64,000 bases of DNA from Gammaproteobacteria bacterium (GTDB taxonomy: Bacteria; Pseudomonadota; Gammaproteobacteria; S012-40), in assembly GCA_029881255.1 (NCBI GenBank), contig JAOUMY010000001.1, positions 620,001 to 684,000 of the forward strand. The letters are read 5' to 3'. The translations under genes and the position numbers were made by a program. The notes under the pieces were generated by a model. The model ran no database searches. It had not been told where the DNA came from and was given only the letters and a program-made list of their open reading frames with translations. This document shows, in pieces, positions 59,807 through 64,000 of this stretch. How positions within the stretch are numbered: position 1 is the first letter of the stretch; the number at the start of each line of letters is the position of its first letter.

Positions 59807-60799
59807 CTAAATGTCTTTCGCACAGCGAAATCCGACGTCCTCGCCCAGTACTTCAGGCTCGGCATACTGACGGGTTGCGCCGCGGAAGAAGTAGCTTATA
59901 GCGTAGTGGCCCACACCTCCGCCGCCACCGCGGATAACCTTGTGTATGGTGCCGAACTTTTCGTTTTGATTATTATTCCCGGGATAGGCTTGATACCAAT
60001 CGTCTACCCACTCCCAGACATTTCCTCCCAGGTCGTAGGCACCGTAATAAGATTTGTTCTGTGGATAGGCACCTATCGGGGCAATGCCTTCGTCAAACTC
60101 AGAATCGTCCCCTGTTTCAGTTTTCTCCGTATCCCATTGATTGCCCCAGGGAAATTCATTGCCATTAGGCCCGCGCGCAGCCTTTTCCCATTCCGCTTCT
60201 GTAGGCAGTCGTTGACCACGCCACTTGCAATACGCGTCGGCGTCATGCCAGCTCACCCCTGTAGCGGGATAGACGTCTAGCTCGGCTTGTTTCTTTTTCA
60301 TTTCCTCGATTATGGCGGCACGACTCATTTTGGTGGTGTCCATATCGAGTTTGAAATGTTCCGCAGCGATTTTACGAAACAAACCCTCTTCCATAGTGGC
60401 TGCCTCTTCCATAGTCAGCGCGTAGCCGTTTTGAAACCAATACATAGGTTTTTTGTGCTCAGTAGCACTTACGAATTCCTTGTACTGCTTGAGGGATACC
60501 TCGTACTGATCGATATAAAAATCTTTTAAATGCATCGTGTGTTGCGGGTGTTCATCCAGAAATAAAGGATCGGGAAATCCGTAGCGTTGTTGCAGGCCTT
60601 CTTTGTCTTCCTTGTCACTCCCGCGTATGAACTCACCAGCTGGGACTTTTACCATGGCAATATTTGCATGGCTTCCCTGAACAACCTGTTTCGCTTTTTC
60701 CGATTTAGCGGTAAGCGGTGCCTGTTCCTCATTCGTCGTGTTTTTGCTGCAGGCGCTAATCATTAGGCACAGAAATAGAAAAGGAAAAAGTGTTTTCAT
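59807..60799 (-). CDS. FGE-domain (SUMF1-like) lipoprotein without catalytic cysteines
   Basis: A 330-aa protein with a lipoprotein signal (LMISACSK, Cys17) and a formylglycine-generating-enzyme (SUMF1/EgtB) fold: MVKVPAGEFIRGSDK, GVSWHDADAYCKWRGQRLPTEAEWEKAARG, LGGNVWEWVDDW and the ending VGFRCAKDI. In true FGEs two active-site cysteines follow the GGS motif. Here that region reads IRGGGGGVGHYAISYFFRGA with no cysteine, so sulfatase-activating chemistry is not expected. It follows the cytochrome-FGE fusion gene by 9 bp in one operon and was perhaps derived from it by duplication. Confidence 0.85.
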   Translation of the reverse strand: MKTLFPFLFLCLMISACSKNTTNEEQAPLTAKSEKAKQVVQGSHANIAMVKVPAGEFIRGSDKEDKEGLQQRYGFPDPLFLDEHPQHTMHLKDFYIDQYEVSLKQYKEFVSATEHKKPMYWFQNGYALTMEEAATMEEGLFRKIAAEHFKLDMDTTKMSRAAIIEEMKKKQAELDVYPATGVSWHDADAYCKWRGQRLPTEAEWEKAARGPNGNEFPWGNQWDTEKTETGDDSEFDEGIAPIGAYPQNKSYYGAYDLGGNVWEWVDDWYQAYPGNNNQNEKFGTIHKVIRGGGGGVGHYAISYFFRGATRQYAEPEVLGEDVGFRCAKDI

Positions 60800-60808
60800 T
60801 TTTTAATC

Positions 60809-61816
60809 TCAATCACTGTCTTTGGCGCAACGAAAGCCAAAGGTGTCGTTTTTTGTACGGCGCGCGAAAAATGCGCGATTATATACAGGTGCCGAAATAC
60901 CGCATTTATAAAATGAGCAATCAAACCACGAACCACCCTTAAGTGTTTTGTATCGTTTACCGTAGTTCTCCGAGGCAACTTTGCTATTGGGGTAGGCCTG
61001 ATACCATGAGTCGGTCCATTCCCACACATTGCCCGTCATGTCGTAAACCCCGAATGGACTCCTGCCGCCTTCGAATGCGCCAACCGGCGTGGTGTCGCCA
61101 AGTTTGCGACCGAGTTCCAGCCAACGTAAGGGCATATTGGCGTTTTTTACTTCGAAGGTATTGCCCCAGGGATAGGTGCGTCCGTCGTGTCCTCGCGCCG
61201 CTTTTTCCCACTCGACATCGCTAGGCAATCGTTTGCCTGCCCACTCACAATATTCCTTTGCATCGTACCAATCGACGTAAGTTACCGGGTGATCTGCCTT
61301 GCCTTCCGGGTAATTGCGATTGACAAAATGTTTGGGTGATTTACGACGGGTTTCCTCAATAAAACGTTTGTATTGCAGATTCGTTACTTCATATTTATCG
61401 ATCAGAAAAGACCGTGTTTTCGCCGTGTGCTGAGGGCCTTCGTCAAACAGACGCTCATTTGTGCCGCGTATAAACGTCCCTGCCGGAACAGATGCCATCT
61501 CGTTAGGTTTGTCGCCTAAGCGAGACTCTGCGGAAAACATAGGGAATTGCATACCTAACACCGCTTTCCCCTCGTCCTTCTGTTCGACAGGATTCTGCGG
61601 AGCACTGGCGATGGTCTTTAGTTTGTGTTTGATTTCCGTACGCGTATGACAATTCAGGCAACTATTATCGTTATTACGAAGTATGGCTTTGATGTCGATG
61701 CCGTCGCTATGGCACTTAACACAGGCCTGGACGTGAAAATGGTCGGCTGGCTTTTCCATTGCCAAAACGGCAACGGAAAAGGCTAGCGAAATAAAAAAAA
61801 ATATTACTGATGTCAT
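60809..61816 (-). CDS. Diheme cytochrome c-FGE fusion protein
   Basis: A 335-aa exported protein from the ATG at 61816 (an in-frame TTG at 61864 is weaker). After a signal segment (about 1-20), two heme c motifs CVKCH (32-36) and CLNCH (53-57) are followed by a spacer and an FGE/SUMF1 domain (MASVPAGTFIRGTNE, TYVDWYDAKEYCEWAGKRLPSDVEWEKAARG, MTGNVWEWTDSW, GFRCAKDSD). It keeps a cysteine pair, C300-x4-C305, in the GGSWFDCSFYKCG segment, at nearly the position of the copper-binding cysteines of true FGEs. Upstream is a PfkB kinase gene and downstream the cysteine-less FGE lipoprotein. The substrate is unknown. Confidence 0.85.
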   Translation of the reverse strand: MTSVIFFFISLAFSVAVLAMEKPADHFHVQACVKCHSDGIDIKAILRNNDNSCLNCHTRTEIKHKLKTIASAPQNPVEQKDEGKAVLGMQFPMFSAESRLGDKPNEMASVPAGTFIRGTNERLFDEGPQHTAKTRSFLIDKYEVTNLQYKRFIEETRRKSPKHFVNRNYPEGKADHPVTYVDWYDAKEYCEWAGKRLPSDVEWEKAARGHDGRTYPWGNTFEVKNANMPLRWLELGRKLGDTTPVGAFEGGRSPFGVYDMTGNVWEWTDSWYQAYPNSKVASENYGKRYKTLKGGSWFDCSFYKCGISAPVYNRAFFARRTKNDTFGFRCAKDSD

Positions 61817-61828
61817 ATGGATTGTCGT

Positions 61829-61852
61829 CCGGTTGTCACACTGGACAACCGG
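61829..61852. other. Perfect stem-loop between PfkB kinase and cytochrome-FGE genes
   Basis: CCGGTTGTC (61829-61837) and GACAACCGG (61844-61852) form a perfect 9-bp stem with a 6-base loop, in the 44-bp gap upstream of the cytochrome-FGE start. There is no following T run on the minus strand, so it is not a standard terminator. It could limit read-through from the kinase gene or affect mRNA stability or translation. Confidence 0.6.
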
Positions 61853-61860
61853 CTTGTCGT

Positions 61861-62805
61861 TCAAGAAAAGCTTTCCAGACTGTGACCGAAGTTTTCCTCG
61901 TAGCGTTGTCCGAAAGACTGGCGAGTAAAACTATGGTTTTGTGGTCCGTGGGTTTCAATTTTTATTGCACCGCATAAAGATGCTATCCGACCCGTGGTTT
62001 CCCAATCCAGATCATGCATGAGCCCAAATAAAAGACCAGCGCGATAGGCGTCACCACAGCCGGTTGGGTCGTTGAGTTCCTTAGGTGTGGCACTAGGGAT
62101 CTCATGACGATGAGTCTTGGTGTATATGTGAGAGCCTTTACTGCCAAGCGTTACAATAAACGCCTCAGTTTGTTCGGCAACTTCGTGAGGAGACAAGCCC
62201 GTCTTGTTCTGCAACATCTCGGCTTCGTAATCATTAACCGTCACCCAGGTTGCCAATTCGATAAAGCGTTTCAATTCATCACCGTCGAACATTGGCATGC
62301 CTTGACCCGGATCAAATATAAACGGGATACCGGCTTCATAGAATTCCTGCGCGTGTTGTAACATACCGTCACGGCCATCGGGAGAAATAATGCCGATGCT
62401 AATTCCTTTCGCTGACTTTACCGAGTTCTCATGGGAGAAACCCATGGCACCAGGATGGAAGGCGGTGATCTGGTTATCGTCCATATCGGTTGTGATAAAG
62501 GCCTGCCCGGTATAGCTTTCCTTGATGGTCTTGATGTGTTTGCGACTGATACCGCACTCATCCATCCAGTTCGCATAGGGGCCGAAGTCGCTGCCAACCG
62601 TGGCCATAGGCAGGGGATCGCCGCCGAGCAGCTTCAGGTTGTAGGCGATGTTGCCGGCGCAGCCACCGAATTCTCTGCGCATCTCAGGCACCAGAAAGGA
62701 TACGTTTAGCATATGGGTCTTGTCGGGCAGTATGTGATTCTTGAACCGATCATGGAAGACCATGACGGTGTCGTAGGCATAGGAACCGCAAATCAAGGCA
62801 GTCAT
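61861..62805 (-). CDS. PfkB-family kinase (adenosine/ribokinase-like)
   Basis: A 314-aa carbohydrate kinase of the PfkB family. The N-terminal GGCAGNIAYNLKLLGGDPLPMATVGSDFG and the C-terminal catalytic motif DPTGCGDAYRAGLLFGL (with the catalytic Asp) are clear. Sequence character is closest to bacterial adenosine kinases, but the family also phosphorylates ribose or other sugars, so the substrate is not certain. It is the first gene of the minus-strand kinase-(cyt c-FGE)-FGE group. Confidence 0.85.
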   Translation of the reverse strand: MTALICGSYAYDTVMVFHDRFKNHILPDKTHMLNVSFLVPEMRREFGGCAGNIAYNLKLLGGDPLPMATVGSDFGPYANWMDECGISRKHIKTIKESYTGQAFITTDMDDNQITAFHPGAMGFSHENSVKSAKGISIGIISPDGRDGMLQHAQEFYEAGIPFIFDPGQGMPMFDGDELKRFIELATWVTVNDYEAEMLQNKTGLSPHEVAEQTEAFIVTLGSKGSHIYTKTHRHEIPSATPKELNDPTGCGDAYRAGLLFGLMHDLDWETTGRIASLCGAIKIETHGPQNHSFTRQSFGQRYEENFGHSLESFS

Positions 62806-62873
62806 CTTACTTCTCCTGAGATTTTCAATGGCTTGTAGTGTACTGTTTTTTTATCGGTGGGAAAAACCGCAGT

Positions 62874-63230
62874 TCAGAAATATAGGATCAGCGCCCAGGT
62901 GAGTAGGACATTCAGCTGGGCCAGCATAACTGCTGCAGAGCCTAAGTCCTTGGCGCGGCCTGACAATTCATGGTGTTCCGTGCTGACGCGATCGACTATG
63001 GCCTCCAGACCGCTATTGAGCAACTCGACGATCAAAACCAGCACTAACACGCCGCAAAGTATTGATTTTTCCAGGCCAGTTTCGCCCAGCCAGATACCCA
63101 GCGGGGCAAGTATAAAGAAAAGAACGATTTCCTGGCGAAAGGCCTCTTCATTGCGCCAGGCGGCTTTTAATCCCAACCAGGAATATTTTGCCGCCACTAC
63201 CGCTCTAAAGAGGCCTCTGCTCTCTTTCAT
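62874..63230 (-). CDS. dgkA: Diacylglycerol kinase DgkA
   Basis: A small (118 aa) integral membrane kinase that phosphorylates diacylglycerol for phospholipid recycling. Three membrane helices (about 32-50, 55-75, 95-117) and the active-site segment VLVLIVELLNSGLEAIVDRV with the conserved Glu/Asn and RAKDLGSAAVML are typical of DgkA. The start lies directly after the GcvPB stop codon (stop at 63231, start at 63230). The length matches the enteric enzyme. Confidence 0.95.
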   Translation of the reverse strand: MKESRGLFRAVVAAKYSWLGLKAAWRNEEAFRQEIVLFFILAPLGIWLGETGLEKSILCGVLVLVLIVELLNSGLEAIVDRVSTEHHELSGRAKDLGSAAVMLAQLNVLLTWALILYF

Positions 63231-64000
63231 TTATTTGTTGTTACTCGCATGCCACGACAGGTCTAGCTGCTTTGCAGCCCTGACTTCATCCAGGCGTTTC
63301 ACCGGCATGGTGTGCGGCGCGCCAGTCACTTGTTCAGGCGTTGTCTCTGCCTCCCGTTGGATTTGCACCATGGCCTCGACAAAGGCGTCGAGTATTTCCC
63401 TGGACTCGGTTTCTGTTGGTTCGATCAACAGACACTCGGGTACGAGTAGAGGGAAATACGTCGTCGGCGCATGAAAGCCCAGATCGAGCAGACGCTTGGC
63501 AAAATCCATGGTGTTTACCTTGAGCGTCTTGGCCTGTGATTTGAGGGTCACAATAAACTCATGTGTGGCGCGTCGTTCGGGAAAGGCCAGCTCAAAACCT
63601 TTCTGCTGTAGACGCTTCATCAGGTAATTCGCGTTTAGGGTCGCAAACTCACCCACGCGATGCATTCCCTCTTTACCGAGCAAGCGCGCATAGATGTAGG
63701 CGCGCATTAGGATGCCGGCGTTACCCATGAAGGTGCTCAGGCGCCCCATGGTCGCAGGCATGTCTTTTTCCTGCAACAGGCGGAAGGTGTCACCCGCTTT
63801 GGCGACGACAGGAACAGGCATATATGGCAAAAGTCGTTCATTTACGCCGATCGGACCCGCTCCTGGCCCCCCTCCACCGTGTGGCGTGGAAAAGGTTTTG
63901 TGTAGATTCATATGAATAACGTCAAATCCCATATCGCCGGGTTTTACTTTCCCAAGTATGGCGTTGAGATTTGCACCATCGTAATAAAGCAGTCCACCCG
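63231..64000 (-). CDS. gcvPB: Glycine dehydrogenase (decarboxylating) subunit 2 GcvPB (5' end cut)
   Basis: The PLP-binding half of split glycine decarboxylase, the P-protein of the glycine cleavage system. The frame is open through the right edge, so the N-terminal part is missing and only the C-terminal ~256 residues are seen. The PLP-lysine is in [18 protein letters not shown], followed by the typical glycine-rich GPIGV and the C-terminal [13 protein letters not shown]. The gene reads on the minus strand; the rest of gcv is outside. Its stop abuts the dgkA start. Confidence 0.93.
   Translation of the reverse strand, partial: GGLLYYDGANLNAILGKVKPGDMGFDVIHMNLHKTFSTPHGGGGPGAGPIGVNERLLPYMPVPVVAKAGDTFRLLQEKDMPATMGRLSTFMGNAGILMRAYIYARLLGKEGMHRVGEFATLNANYLMKRLQQKGFELAFPERRATHEFIVTLKSQAKTLKVNTMDFAKRLLDLGFHAPTTYFPLLVPECLLIEPTETESREILDAFVEAMVQIQREAETTPEQVTGAPHTMPVKRLDEVRAAKQLDLSWHASNNK

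Overview
The window is a stretch of ordinary chromosome from a gammaproteobacterium with moderate G+C. The evidence is the gene order at the left end (glnL-glnG; a rhodanese-grxC-secB-gpsA block; gpmI-envC-ctpA-yibQ), which matches the backbone of enteric and related genomes, together with GreB, SecB and FabV. Three further traits point to a sulfur-oxidising or at least sulfide-exposed lineage of the Chromatiales kind: a SoeABC-type cytoplasmic sulfite dehydrogenase, an ArsR regulator with the dithiol spacing of persulfide sensors beside a membrane rhodanese, and a split B12-dependent ribonucleotide reductase (NrdJa/NrdJb). The species assignment is inference. I saw no prophage, insertion sequence, CRISPR array, tRNA or rRNA.

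Layout. 1-6.3 kb: NtrB (cut by the left edge) and NtrC, TrmL, then a minus-strand operon of rhodanese, glutaredoxin, SecB, GpsA and a GGCT-like protein, followed by the ArsR regulator. 6.3-11.9 kb: GpmI, EnvC-like activator, CtpA protease, YibQ and a DJ-1 protein. 12.0-19.1 kb: a six-gene MoxR/DUF58/DUF4381/VWA/VWA-TPR/BatD operon with mostly overlapping stop and start codons, ended by a terminator. 19.1-22.0 kb: orphan membrane protein, lipoprotein with an EF-hand-like loop, YgjP metallopeptidase, Rieske protein. 22.1-32.1 kb: a complete phosphate regulon, phoB-phoR-pstS-(LMW-PTP-like)-pstC-pstA-pstB-phoU-gumN, with three readable Pho boxes. 32.3-41 kb: chemoreceptor, GreB, a beta-helix/CFI-box surface protein with a small beta-barrel, a CopZ N-terminal-type protein, a TraB/PrgY membrane protein, DUF2007 protein, Rossmann protein, and a diguanylate cyclase. 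41.2-44.1 kb: nrdJa-nrdJb, transcribed away from a 410-bp control region carrying NrdR-like and DnaA boxes. 44.5-47.0 kb: two small heat-shock proteins and a DegP/DegQ protease, preceded by a heat-shock promoter. 47.2-51.7 kb: soeABC. 51.9-58.5 kb: small membrane protein, M1-like peptidase, TolA-C-like lipoprotein, FabV, NarL/NarX-type two-component pair. 58.6-64 kb: MBL-fold hydrolase, two FGE-domain proteins (one fused to a diheme cytochrome c), PfkB kinase, DgkA, and GcvPB cut by the right edge.

How they fit together. The phosphate block is self-contained: sensor, regulator, transporter and PhoU, with Pho boxes ahead of phoB, pstS and pstC. The heat-shock block pairs ATP-independent chaperones with a periplasmic protease. 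The least familiar pieces are the cytochrome c-FGE fusion that keeps a C-x4-C pair, its cysteine-less lipoprotein neighbour, the catalytically dead LMW-PTP-like gene inside the pst operon, and the beta-helix/CFI-box protein with its overlapping beta-barrel gene.
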